Assembly: GCF_019733465.1 (NCBI RefSeq)
Contig: NZ_JACVQL010000052.1
Span: 1 to 37,195, forward strand
Source: Actinotalea ferrariae
GTDB taxonomy: Bacteria > Actinomycetota > Actinomycetes > Actinomycetales > Cellulomonadaceae
Reading direction: 5' to 3'
DNA length: 37,195 nt
Positions 1 to 7,753 of the stretch are shown piece after piece; position 1 is the stretch's first letter, and the number at the start of each line of letters is the position of its first letter. The translations under genes and the position numbers were made by a program. The notes under the pieces are model-generated. The model made no database searches. It worked only from the letters and a program-made list of their open reading frames with translations, and was not told where the DNA came from.

Positions 1-327
1 GACGTGCACCGGCGCGCGGGTCGCCTCGGCTCGGCGCTGACCGCGACGACGCGGGCGCACGAGCTGGCGCGGCGGATCGGCGTGCGCACGCCGGCGCTCC
101 TCGCGGCCGTCCACCCGCTGCCCCTGACCGCGCGCGAGCGCGAGATCGTCACGCTCGCGGCGCGCGGGCTCAGCAACCGGGAGATCGCGGAGCGGCTCAC
201 CGTGTCCGTGCGCACCGCCGAGGGACACCTCTACCGGGCCGGCCAGAAGCTCGGGGTCTCGGACCGGGCCCAGCTCGCCGGTGTGCTCGCGGAGCCGGGG
301 GAGTCCCGGGCGCCCGAACCCGAGTAG
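1..327 (+). CDS. LuxR-family transcriptional regulator, C-terminal part (5' end outside window)
   Basis: The reading frame is open from base 1, so this is the C-terminal part of a longer regulator. Residues around LTAREREIVTLAARGLSNRE and the following IAERLTVSVRTAEGHLYRA form a typical LuxR/GerE helix-turn-helix: the TxRE start, the GLSNREIA turn and the SVRTAEGHL recognition helix. The protein ends in a short acidic and proline-rich tail. The missing N-terminus is probably an ATP-binding or TPR module, as in large LuxR (LAL) regulators, but that cannot be seen. The target is unknown. The next gene, a cupin, lies 68 bp downstream with its own strong ribosome site, so co-transcription is possible but not shown. 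Confidence 0.85.
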   Translation, partial: DVHRRAGRLGSALTATTRAHELARRIGVRTPALLAAVHPLPLTAREREIVTLAARGLSNREIAERLTVSVRTAEGHLYRAGQKLGVSDRAQLAGVLAEPGESRAPEPE

Positions 328-395
328 CCGGCTACTCGCGTCGGCGGGCGGCGGGCGGCGCAGGCTCGGCTCACCGACGACCCGAGGAGGACCTC

Positions 396-842
396 ATGAC
401 CGCCACGTACGTGCGTCCCGACGACGGCACGCACCACCGCATGATCGACGGCGACCACGTCGCCAAGGCGACCGTCGAGGCGGCCGACCCCGGCTTCGAG
501 GTCTTCGTCGTCCACGCGTCCGCGACGCCGCCCGCGCCGCAGCACGTCTCGCCCTGGAGCGGCGTGCTCTACGTGCTGTCCGGGACGGTGACCGTGCAGT
601 CGGACGGGTTCACGGGCGACGTCGGCCCGGGCGGGGCCGTGGTGCTGCCGGCGGGGACCTCGTGCACGTTCCACGTCGCCGAGGGCACGGCGGACTTCCT
701 CGCCGTGACCTCCGGTACCGGTGCGGGCCGCTTCTTCGCGGAGATGGCGTCGACCGTGCCCGCGGACCGGCTCGACGAGGAGGCGTTCGGCGCGATGGCG
801 GCCGTGGCCGCGCGGCACGGCGTCGAGCTCGCCGGCGTGTGA
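396..842 (+). CDS. cupin domain protein, function unknown
   Basis: This 148-residue protein has one cupin barrel, about residues 35-110. The glycine-rich turns around VLYVLSGTVTVQSDGF and DVGPGGAVVLPAGTSCTFHV mark cupin motifs 1 and 2. The usual HxH metal pair of motif 1 is not evident: only one His precedes PWSGVLYVLSG. The protein may therefore bind a ligand without metal, or bind metal poorly. The start is the ATG at 396, preceded by the strong ribosome site GAGGAGG. Such single-cupin proteins are often small-molecule sensors or isomerases, and nothing here fixes the substrate. Three 11-bp direct repeats overlap its 3' end (837-869). Confidence 0.8.
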   Translation: MTATYVRPDDGTHHRMIDGDHVAKATVEAADPGFEVFVVHASATPPAPQHVSPWSGVLYVLSGTVTVQSDGFTGDVGPGGAVVLPAGTSCTFHVAEGTADFLAVTSGTGAGRFFAEMASTVPADRLDEEAFGAMAAVAARHGVELAGV

Positions 843-869
843 GACGGGTGTGAGACCGGTGTGACCGCC
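837..869 (+). repeat. three tandem 11-bp direct repeats at the end of the cupin gene
   Basis: The units GTGTGAGACGG, GTGTGAGACCG and GTGTGACCGCC follow one another with an exact 11-bp period. The first begins in the last codons of the cupin gene. Direct repeats at one helical turn are the usual binding layout of OmpR/PhoB-type regulators, and the reverse strand has a loose GTCACACC/TCTCACACC look. They lie 112-144 bp upstream of the following oxidoreductase start, so they could control it. A chance repeat in GC-rich sequence cannot be excluded. Confidence 0.35.
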
Positions 870-980
870 GTGCCCGGCGGCGGCTCGGCCCTACGCTTCG
901 ACGCGAGCGCCCCGTCCGGGCGCACACCCGGAGCCCGCGCAGCGCGGCGGAGGGTCGGCGCGTCGTCGGTCGGAGGGCAC

Positions 981-1937
981 GTGAGGGCTGTCGTCTACGA
1001 GCGGTACGGGGGCCCGGAGGTGCTCCGGATCGCCGACGTGCCCACGCCGAGTCCCGCTCCCGGGCAGGCCCTGGTGAGGGTCGAGGCGACGTCGATCAAC
1101 CTCAGCGACTGGGAGGGGCTCCGCGGCTCGCCCTTCTACGCGCGGCTCGGTGGCCTGCGCGCGCCGCGGCGGCACACGCTGGGCTCGGACATCGCCGGAA
1201 CGGTCGAGGCCGTGGGCGACGGGGTCACGCGGTTCGCGCTGGGCGACGAGGTCTACGGCGACAACCTCACGCTCATGGGCGGCTTCGCCGAGTACGCCGT
1301 GGTCGGCGAGGCGGCGCTGGCCGTCAAGCCCGCGGGGCTGACCTTCGCCCAGGCGTCGACCATCCCGCAGGCGGGCGCGATCGCGCTGCAGGGGACCGCC
1401 GGCGCCGCGGCGGGCCGTCGGGTCCTCGTCAACGGCGCCGGTGGCGGGACCGGCTCCTTCGCGATCCAGCTGGCCAAGCGCCTCGGCGCGCACGTCACCG
1501 GCGTCGACAACGCGCACAAGCTCGACTTCATGCGGGCGCTCGGCGCCGACGACGTGATCGACTACCGCCAGGCGGACTTCACCCGCGCGCGGGAGCCGTT
1601 CGACTCCGTCCTCGACCTCGTCGCGCACCGGTCCGTCTTCGCCTACCGGCGGGCGCTCGCACCGGGCGGCAGCTATCGGGTCGTCGGCGGGTCCACCCGG
1701 ACGCTCCTGCGGGTCGCCACACTGGGGGCAGCCGCGGGCCGGCTCACCGGCCGCTCCCTCGGCGTGCTGCTCGTCAAGCCGGGCCCCGCGCACTTCCAGC
1801 CGCTCGCCGAGCGCTGCGCCGCGGGCGAGATCACGATCCACATCGACCGCACCGTCGGGCTCGACGAGGTCCCCGAGGCGCTCGCGCACGTCGGTGCGGG
1901 ACGCGCCCTCGGCAAGGTGGTCGTCACGCCGCGCTGA
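981..1937 (+). CDS. NAD(P)-dependent zinc-free MDR oxidoreductase (quinone reductase-like)
   Basis: A medium-chain dehydrogenase/reductase of 318 residues. The N-terminal GroES-like domain (RAVVYERYGGPEVL, LGSDIAGTVEAVGDGV) is followed by a Rossmann domain with the nucleotide loop VNGAGGGTGSFAIQLAKRLG. The catalytic and structural zinc cysteines of alcohol dehydrogenases are absent, which places it with the NADPH:quinone reductase / zeta-crystallin group. Such enzymes reduce quinones or activated alkenes. The frame is open from 861, but the GTG at 981 is chosen because GGAGGG lies just upstream and the conserved domain begins there. The natural substrate cannot be read from the sequence. Confidence 0.85.
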   Translation: MRAVVYERYGGPEVLRIADVPTPSPAPGQALVRVEATSINLSDWEGLRGSPFYARLGGLRAPRRHTLGSDIAGTVEAVGDGVTRFALGDEVYGDNLTLMGGFAEYAVVGEAALAVKPAGLTFAQASTIPQAGAIALQGTAGAAAGRRVLVNGAGGGTGSFAIQLAKRLGAHVTGVDNAHKLDFMRALGADDVIDYRQADFTRAREPFDSVLDLVAHRSVFAYRRALAPGGSYRVVGGSTRTLLRVATLGAAAGRLTGRSLGVLLVKPGPAHFQPLAERCAAGEITIHIDRTVGLDEVPEALAHVGAGRALGKVVVTPR

Positions 1938-1970
1938 GGCCGGCCGGGGCGGCCGCGAGAACCGGCGCGC

Positions 1971-2438
1971 TCACTCGTCGGACGTGAACCGCTCGCGGAC
2001 GAGGTGGACGAGCCGACCGGTGTTGACGGTCCACCCGACGCCGATCGCGCGCGGACCGACGAGCCGACCCTCCGGGTCCCAGTTCGCCGCCCGGAGGCGC
2101 GCCATCGTCGGCCGACGGAAGTCGTAGGGCACGACGCCGGCCACGACGCCGTGCCAGGTGCGCTGGTCCGCGGGCAGGCGCAGCTCCCGGACGACGGCGA
2201 TGACGGCGAGAGCGAGCGTGACGAGCCGGACGACGCCCTGCACGCCGCGCTTCTTGCGGCGCGCCTCGTCGCCGTGCTTCTTGCGGCGCGCCTCGTCGCC
2301 GGGCTTCTTCGGCTCGACGGCGATGCTGGCGGCCGCCGCGTCCGCCCGCGCCTTCCGACGTCGCCGCATCAGGACGGTGGACACGATCTTCGCGCCGACG
2401 ACGGCGCCTGCGAGCGAGTACTGCACCTGGCGGCTCAT
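1971..2438 (-). CDS. small membrane protein with DUF5808-like C-terminus
   Basis: A 155-residue protein. It has a short hydrophobic N-terminal stretch (about residues 8-24), then a very basic segment with a repeated GDEARRKK(H/R) unit, then a hydrophobic helix (VVRLVTLALAVIAVVREL). The C-terminal region contains LVGPRAIGVGWTVNTGRL, which resembles the GWTxN signature of DUF5808 proteins. The start is the ATG at 2438. It is convergent with the upstream oxidoreductase and lies 119 bp from the NERD gene on the same strand. No function is known. Confidence 0.65.
   Translation of the reverse strand: MSRQVQYSLAGAVVGAKIVSTVLMRRRRKARADAAAASIAVEPKKPGDEARRKKHGDEARRKKRGVQGVVRLVTLALAVIAVVRELRLPADQRTWHGVVAGVVPYDFRRPTMARLRAANWDPEGRLVGPRAIGVGWTVNTGRLVHLVRERFTSDE
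2248..2310. repeat. 27-bp tandem repeat (2.3 copies) inside a coding region
   Basis: Two almost identical 27-bp units (2248-2274 and 2275-2301, differing only at the first base) are followed by a 9-bp partial unit. They encode the repeated nine-residue basic segment (G/K)DEARRKK(H/R) of the DUF5808-like protein. The unit length is a multiple of three, so copy-number changes would keep the frame. Confidence 0.85.
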
Positions 2439-2557
2439 GGTGAGCACCTGCCTCCCGGGCGGAACTGGGGTCCGCCCCGATTCTCCGCGCGGAACCCTCA
2501 GCCGCCAAGGGCGAACGCCGTTCGACCTGGCGGACGCCCTCGGCGGCCGCTCGCAGC

Positions 2558-3469
2558 TCAGGCGGCCGGGAAGGCGCGGGCGAGCGCCCGGTGGACCGCG
2601 TCGACGTCGTGCTCGGTCAGGGCTCCGGGTGCGACGAGACGTTCGCCCAGCTTCTTGGGCCACAGCACGGCGACCCCGTCGATGACGAACGAGCCGCCGA
2701 AGAGCGGCCAGTCCGCCTCGACGAAGCACAGGGCACCGTGCACCGGGACGTCGGCGTACCCGGCGCCGTCGAGAGCCGCCCGCACGAGGCCGGTCTGCTT
2801 GTGCATGCCCTCGACCAGGCGTGTGCATTCGCGCGATCCGACGACGAGCTTCTCGACGCGCGGCCGGAAGAGCCCGCCCTCCACGCGCAACGACGGGCGG
2901 CCCTTGTAGCGCTTGGCGTCGATGACGTGGACGCCGCTCGAGGCGACGGCGACGTGGTCGATGTTGGCCCGGGTGCGGGGGATGCGGCGGTCGTGGAGGA
3001 GGTGGACGCCTCTTCCCGCCAGGCGGTCGAGGCCGGCGGCGAGAAGTTCTTCGCCACGCGCGCCGCGCGCCCACGCGGTCGTGCTCTGCGGCTCGTCGGT
3101 GATCGCGAGGATGAGCCCACCGAGCCGCGGGTGCTTCTCGCGGATCCGCGCCTCGCGCTTGGCGGACCGCCGCTCGTACTCGCGTCGAGCCGACGAGCCG
3201 GCCGTGCCCGCCTCGACGACTTCCGGCTCCGAGGCGGGCACGGGCTCAGCGATGGTCTCGAGTGGCTCGACGGGCGCCGTCGAGGGCGCCGCCTCCGCAG
3301 GTGCGGCGGCGTCCCCGGGGCACTGGAGGCAGCGCACCGTCTTGCTCACCCTGATGTACGTCGCCCGGGTCCCCGCGTCGATCGCCGCTCCGCATGCCTC
3401 GCACGTGCCCGCGTAGCGCAGGCGCATGACCTTGGAGAGCGCGGCCGCTTCGTCGGGCGTCGTCGTCAT
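2558..3469 (-). CDS. NERD (nuclease-related) domain protein with N-terminal zinc-finger motif
   Basis: A 303-residue protein. Residues about 22-53 contain CEACGAAI and a second pair in VRCLQCPG, a CxxC-CxxC zinc-ribbon-like module. An acidic, Pro/Ala-rich linker and a basic coil (RREYERRSAKREARIREKHP) follow. The NERD domain spans about residues 133-250: GARGEELLAAGLDRL, HDRRIPRTRANIDHVAV and VHVIDAKRYKGR match the E, D and xAK core of PD-(D/E)XK-like folds. NERD proteins are thought to act on nucleic acid, but few are characterised. The ATG start lies only 16 bp after the hpaI stop on the same strand, so read-through from the catabolic operon is possible although no shared function is apparent. 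Confidence 0.85.
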   Translation of the reverse strand: MTTTPDEAAALSKVMRLRYAGTCEACGAAIDAGTRATYIRVSKTVRCLQCPGDAAAPAEAAPSTAPVEPLETIAEPVPASEPEVVEAGTAGSSARREYERRSAKREARIREKHPRLGGLILAITDEPQSTTAWARGARGEELLAAGLDRLAGRGVHLLHDRRIPRTRANIDHVAVASSGVHVIDAKRYKGRPSLRVEGGLFRPRVEKLVVGSRECTRLVEGMHKQTGLVRAALDGAGYADVPVHGALCFVEADWPLFGGSFVIDGVAVLWPKKLGERLVAPGALTEHDVDAVHRALARAFPAA

Positions 3470-3485
3470 GACACCCCATCGGCCG

Positions 3486-4292
3486 TCAGGCTCCTGTGCT
3501 GGAGGTCTCGGTCGGAGGAAGTGCTCGGGCAGCCAGCGCCTCGGAGCCCTGGGCGAGGACGGTCACATCGGCGCCCACGAGGATGAACGATGCGCCGGCG
3601 TCGACGTACTCGCGGGCCGCCGCAGGGTCGAAGGCGTTGACGCCGACGGGCGTGCCCGCCGCCCGGACCGCCTCGAACGTGCGGTGGACGGCGGCGATGA
3701 CGTCCGGGTGACGCTGCTGCCCGAGCAGTCCCATCGACGCCGAGAGGTCGGACGGGCCGACGAAGACGCCGTCCACCCCGTCGACCGCCGCGATCTCGCC
3801 CGCCGCCTCGACGCCGTCGGCCGTCTCGACCTGGACGAGGAGCGAGACGTGCTCGTCGGCGTCGGCCAGGTAGTTCTCGACCCGGTTCCAGCGTGCCGAG
3901 CGCGACAGCGCCGAGCCGACGCCGCGGCGGCCGCGCGGCGGGTAGCGCGCAGCCTCGACGGCGGCACGCGCCTCGGCGGCCGACGAGACCATCGGCACGA
4001 GCACGTTCTGCGCACCCAGGTCGAGGACCTGCTTGAGCATCACCGGGTCGTTCGACGGCACGCGCACGACCGGCGTGATCGGGTACGCGGCGACCGCCTG
4101 GAGCTGCGCGAGCACCGACTCGAGCCCGTTGGGCGAGTGCTCCATGTCGACGAGCAGCCAGTCCAGGCCGGACCCGGCGCAGATCTCGGCCACCACCGGG
4201 CTGCCCGAGCACACCCACATCCCCACGAGCGGACGCCCTTCCGGCCGCGCGGCCAGCGCGTCGCGGAACGTCGGGCTCAGATGAAGCGGCAT
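3486..4292 (-). CDS. hpaI: 4-hydroxy-2-oxoheptane-1,7-dioate aldolase (HpaI family)
   Basis: A class II, metal-dependent pyruvate aldolase of 268 residues. It would cleave 4-hydroxy-2-oxoheptanedioate to pyruvate and succinate semialdehyde, the last step of homoprotocatechuate meta-cleavage. The HpcH/HpaI barrel is complete: VDMEHSP (His52), VVRVPSND (Arg77), the metal ligand Glu156 in VQVETADGVEA, and Asp182 in VFVGPSDLSASMG. The frame continues 19 codons upstream, but the ATG at 4292 opens the conserved domain and overlaps the hpaH stop by 16 bp, which fits translational coupling. The assignment rests on family plus context with hpaD, hpaE and hpaH. Related aldolases such as GarL are less likely here. 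Confidence 0.9.
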   Translation of the reverse strand: MPLHLSPTFRDALAARPEGRPLVGMWVCSGSPVVAEICAGSGLDWLLVDMEHSPNGLESVLAQLQAVAAYPITPVVRVPSNDPVMLKQVLDLGAQNVLVPMVSSAAEARAAVEAARYPPRGRRGVGSALSRSARWNRVENYLADADEHVSLLVQVETADGVEAAGEIAAVDGVDGVFVGPSDLSASMGLLGQQRHPDVIAAVHRTFEAVRAAGTPVGVNAFDPAAAREYVDAGASFILVGADVTVLAQGSEALAARALPPTETSSTGA

Positions 4293-5086
4293 GAGACCGT
4301 CCCCAGCTCTCGGAAGTCGGCGCACACGAGGTCGCCCGGGTGCACCCACATCGGACGCGTGAACGAGCCGGCCAGCACGAGCTCCCCGGCCTCGAGCCGC
4401 TCGCCGTGCTGCGCGAGCTTGGTCGCGAGCCAGGCGACGCCCAGCGCCGGGTGGCCGAGGACGGCGGCCGCGACGCCCGACTCCTCGACGTCCTCGCCCC
4501 GGTGCAGCAGCGCCGCGACCCAGCGCAGGTCGACGTCGTGCGGGTCCGCCCAGGTGTCGCCGACGACCATGCCGCCCATCGCCGCGTTGTCGCTGATGGT
4601 GTCGACGATCGTGCGGCCGGCGAGCTCGATGCGCGAGGAGAGGATCTCCATCGCCGGGACCACGTACTCGGTCGCACGCAGCACGTCGTCGACGGTCGCG
4701 CCGGCCTCGACCGGCGCTGCCAGGCGGAACGCGAGCTCGACCTCAACCCGGACGTTCGAGTACCGCGCGTGCTCGATCTCGGTACCGCTGGCGAAGACCA
4801 TGTCCTCGAAGATCGCCCCGTAGTCCGGCTCGTCGATGCCCGTCGCGGCCTGCATGACCTTCGAGGTCAGGCCGATCTTGTGGCCCACGAGCCGCCGGCC
4901 GGCCGCGACGCCGCGCCGGCGCCACTCGGCCTGCACGGCGTAGGCGTCCTCGACCGTCATGCCCGGGTGGCGCGCCGTGAGCAGCGGCACGGTCGTCCGG
5001 TCGCGCTCGGCGGCCGCGAGCTCGTCGGCGATCGCCGCGACGGCGTGGGCCCCCAGCGTGCCGCGCCCCGGCGCCGGCCCGCTCAC
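4277..5086 (-). CDS. hpaH: 2-oxo-hept-4-ene-1,7-dioate hydratase (HpaH family)
   Basis: A 269-residue member of the FAH-fold hydratase/decarboxylase family (HpaH, MhpD, DmpE). It would add water to 2-oxohept-4-enedioate ahead of the HpaI aldolase. Visible family marks are AYAVQAEWRRR near residue 50, VGHKIGLTSKVMQAATGI, the metal-ligand pair in VRVEVELAFRL, and VPAMEILSSRI with a further acidic residue. The GTG at 5086 is chosen because it overlaps the hpaD stop as GTGA. The frame upstream of it runs out of phase through hpaD and is not coding. The gene's end overlaps hpaI by 16 bp. Confidence 0.9.
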   Translation of the reverse strand: MSGPAPGRGTLGAHAVAAIADELAAAERDRTTVPLLTARHPGMTVEDAYAVQAEWRRRGVAAGRRLVGHKIGLTSKVMQAATGIDEPDYGAIFEDMVFASGTEIEHARYSNVRVEVELAFRLAAPVEAGATVDDVLRATEYVVPAMEILSSRIELAGRTIVDTISDNAAMGGMVVGDTWADPHDVDLRWVAALLHRGEDVEESGVAAAVLGHPALGVAWLATKLAQHGERLEAGELVLAGSFTRPMWVHPGDLVCADFRELGTVSCRFI

Positions 5087-6195
5087 AGCTGGTGGCCCAG
5101 CTTGTACTCGCCCTGCTTCCAGCTGGGCAGCGCCTCGGCCTCGTCCTCCGGGCGCGTGTAGGAGAACCCGTCGGCGCCGATCGTCACCGCCATCTCGCTC
5201 GTGTCCGTGCGCGCGGCGACGGGCTGGGGGTTGCCGTCGAGGTCGAGCACCAGGGACGCCTCGGTGTACCAGGACGGGACCACGGCGTTGCCCCACCAGT
5301 CGCGCCGCTGGTTGTCGTGCACGTCCCACGTGACCACCGGGTTGTCCGGGTCGCCCGTGTAGTAGTCCTGCGTGTAGATCTCGACGCGGTGACCGTCCGG
5401 GTCGCGCAGGTACAGGTAGAACGCGTTCGAGACGCCGTGCCGCCCCGGCCCGCGCTCGATCCGGTCCGAGAGCCGCAGCGCCCCGAGCTTGTCGCAGATC
5501 GCGATGATGTTGTGCTTCTCGTGGGTCGCGAACGCGACGTGGTGCATGCGCGGCCCGTCGCCGCCGGTCATCGCCGTGTCGTGCACCGTGGGCTTGCGCC
5601 GCATCCACGCCGCGTACTGCGTGCCCTCGGCGTCCTGGATGTCCTCGGTGACGCGGAAGCCGAGGCCCTCCATGAAGGCGACGGCGCGCGGGACGTCGGG
5701 CGTGACCTGGTTGAAGTGGTCGAGCCGCACGAGCGCACCGGGGGTGTGCAGGTCGTAGCGCCAGGCAAGCCGCTCGACGTGCTGCACGTCGTGGAAGAAC
5801 TCGTACGGGAAGCCGAGCGGGTCCTCGACGCGCACCGAGTCCCCGACGCCGCGCACGAAGCCCTCCGTGCGGCGCTCCACCCGGCACCCGAGCTCGGCGT
5901 AGAACGCGACCGCCCGGTCGAGGTCCTCGGGCGCCCGCACGCGGTAGGAGAACGCGGCCGCGGCAGCGACCGGCCCCTGGCGCAGCACGAGGTTGTGGTG
6001 GATGAACTCCTCGAGCGTGCGCAGGTAGACGGTGCTCTCGTCCTCCTCGGTGACCACGAGCCCGAGCACGTCGACGTAGAACGCGCGCGACGCCGCGAGG
6101 TCGGTCACGACGAGCTCCATCGAGGCGCACCGCAGGATGTCCGGTGGCGGCGCGACCGGCGTCGGGATGCGGCCCGTGGGGGAGGGGGTGCTCAC
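5083..6195 (-). CDS. hpaD: 3,4-dihydroxyphenylacetate 2,3-dioxygenase (extradiol, VOC superfamily)
   Basis: A type I extradiol dioxygenase of 370 residues that opens the ring of homoprotocatechuate to 5-carboxymethyl-2-hydroxymuconate semialdehyde. The metal triad is His160, His219 and Glu272. All of these sit at a constant +5 offset from His155/His214/Glu267 of Brevibacterium fuscum HPCD as I recall it. Second-sphere residues also align at +5: Asn162, Trp197, His205 (acid/base His200 of HPCD), Arg248, His253, Tyr262 and Arg298. This full match makes the substrate assignment unusually firm for a sequence-only call. The metal may be Fe(II) or Mn(II), because the relative MndD uses manganese. 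The start is a GTG with GAGAGGA upstream, 13 bp after the hpaE stop. Confidence 0.95.
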   Translation of the reverse strand: MSTPSPTGRIPTPVAPPPDILRCASMELVVTDLAASRAFYVDVLGLVVTEEDESTVYLRTLEEFIHHNLVLRQGPVAAAAAFSYRVRAPEDLDRAVAFYAELGCRVERRTEGFVRGVGDSVRVEDPLGFPYEFFHDVQHVERLAWRYDLHTPGALVRLDHFNQVTPDVPRAVAFMEGLGFRVTEDIQDAEGTQYAAWMRRKPTVHDTAMTGGDGPRMHHVAFATHEKHNIIAICDKLGALRLSDRIERGPGRHGVSNAFYLYLRDPDGHRVEIYTQDYYTGDPDNPVVTWDVHDNQRRDWWGNAVVPSWYTEASLVLDLDGNPQPVAARTDTSEMAVTIGADGFSYTRPEDEAEALPSWKQGEYKLGHQL

Positions 6196-6208
6196 GTCGG
6201 CGTTCCTC

Positions 6209-7753
6209 TCACTCGTCCGCGACCGCGGCGACGTCGTCGGGCGTGGCCCGCGGTGCCTTCCCGAAGGTCGGGTTGTGCGCCTCGCCGAGCGTCACGTGGA
6301 CGGCCTGCTGGTGGGTGTAGAAGTCGATCGACCGGTACCCGCCCTCGTGCCCGAGGCCGGACGCCTTGACCCCGCCGAACGGCGTGCGCAGGTCGCGCAC
6401 GTTGTTGCTGTTGAGCCACACCATCCCGGCGTCGACCGCCTGGGAGAACGTGTGCGCGCGCCGCAGGTCGTTGGTCCAGACGTAGGCGGCCAGGCCGTAC
6501 CGCACGCCGTTGGCCAGGGCGAGCGCCTCCTCGTCGGTGTCGAACGGCGTGATCGCGACGACGGGCCCGAAGATCTCCTCCTGGAAGATGCGCGCCTCGC
6601 GCGGGACGTCGGCGAAGACGGTCGGCGCCACGTAGTTGCCGGTCGGGAGGCCCTCGGGCCGCCCACCGCCCGCGACGAGCCGGCCCTCGGTCTTCCCGAT
6701 CTCGACGTAGCGCATGACCTTGTCGTAGTGCTCCGGGTGCACGAGTGCGCCGACCTCGGTGGCCGGCTCGTGCGGCGGGCCGACGACGACGCGCGCGGCC
6801 TGGGCTGCGTAGCGCTCGACGAACTCGTCGTACACCTCACGCTGAACGAGGATGCGGCTGCCCGCGGTGCAGCGCTCCCCGTTGAGCGAGAACACCCCGA
6901 AGATCGTCGCGTCGATCGCCGCGTCGAGGTCGGCGTCGGCGAAGACGACGGCAGGCGACTTGCCGCCGAGCTCCATCGACAGGCCCTTGAGGTGCGGGGC
7001 GGCGTTGGCGAAGATCACCTGCCCCGTGCGGCTCTCGCCGGTGAAGGAGATGAGCGGCACGTCCGGGTGCCTGACCAGCGCGTCGCCGGCCTCCTCGCCC
7101 AGGCCGTGGACGAGGTTGAACACGCCGCGCGGCAGCCCGGCCTCCTCGAAGATGCCCGCCCACAGCGACGCCGAGAGCGGCGTGAACTCGGCCGGCTTGA
7201 GCACGACCGTGTTGCCCGTGGCGAGCGCCGGGCCGAGCTTCCAGGACTCGAGCATGAACGGCGTGTTCCACGGCGTGATGAGCCCCGCGACGCCGATCGG
7301 CTTGCGGTTGACGTAGTTGATCTGGCGGCCTGGCACCTTGAAGGCGTCGTCGGCCTGCGCCACGACGAGGTCGGCGAAGAAGCGGAAGTTCTCCGCCGCG
7401 CGCCGGGCCTGCCCGAGCGCCTGCGTGATGGGCAGGCCCGAGTCGAAGCTCTCGAGCTCGGCGAGCCGGGCGTCGCGGGACTCGACGATGTCCGCGACCC
7501 GGTGCAGCACGCGCGAGCGCTCGCGCGGCAGCATCCGCGGCCACGGCCCTTCCTCGAACGCTCGCCGTGCCGCCGCGACCGCGCGGTCGACGTCGGCCTG
7601 CTTGCCTGCCGCGGCGTGCAGGTAGGTCTCGTTCGTCGTCGGGTCGAGCACCTCGAACGTCGCGCCGTCGGTGGAGTCGACGTGCTCGCCCTCGACGTAG
7701 TGCCGGACGCGGTCCGGCAGGTCGGCCGGCACGTGCGGTGGCCTGTCGCTCAT
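6209..7753 (-). CDS. hpaE: 5-carboxymethyl-2-hydroxymuconate semialdehyde dehydrogenase
   Basis: A 514-residue NAD-dependent aldehyde dehydrogenase that would oxidise the HpaD ring-cleavage product to the tricarboxylate. The ALDH catalytic residues are in place: Asn163 (TPWNTPF), Lys186 (VVLKPAEFTP), Glu261 (SMELGGKSP) and Cys295 (NGERCTAGSR). The HpaE subgroup is supported by INYVNRKPIGVAGLITPWN and by its position directly before hpaD. The ATG at 7753 overlaps the stop of the GntR regulator gene as ATGA. The C-terminal extension after THQQAVHVTLG is about 30 residues and unremarkable. Confidence 0.92.
   Translation of the reverse strand: MSDRPPHVPADLPDRVRHYVEGEHVDSTDGATFEVLDPTTNETYLHAAAGKQADVDRAVAAARRAFEEGPWPRMLPRERSRVLHRVADIVESRDARLAELESFDSGLPITQALGQARRAAENFRFFADLVVAQADDAFKVPGRQINYVNRKPIGVAGLITPWNTPFMLESWKLGPALATGNTVVLKPAEFTPLSASLWAGIFEEAGLPRGVFNLVHGLGEEAGDALVRHPDVPLISFTGESRTGQVIFANAAPHLKGLSMELGGKSPAVVFADADLDAAIDATIFGVFSLNGERCTAGSRILVQREVYDEFVERYAAQAARVVVGPPHEPATEVGALVHPEHYDKVMRYVEIGKTEGRLVAGGGRPEGLPTGNYVAPTVFADVPREARIFQEEIFGPVVAITPFDTDEEALALANGVRYGLAAYVWTNDLRRAHTFSQAVDAGMVWLNSNNVRDLRTPFGGVKASGLGHEGGYRSIDFYTHQQAVHVTLGEAHNPTFGKAPRATPDDVAAVADE

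Noticed and set aside
2248-2310. Possible CRISPR or mobile-element repeat
   Set aside because: The units are directly adjacent without spacers, in frame, and encode a repeated basic peptide.
4277-6130. A 617-codon frame suggesting an HpaD-HpaH fusion
   Set aside because: The upstream part is a shadow of hpaD in another frame. HpaH begins at the GTG overlapping the hpaD stop.
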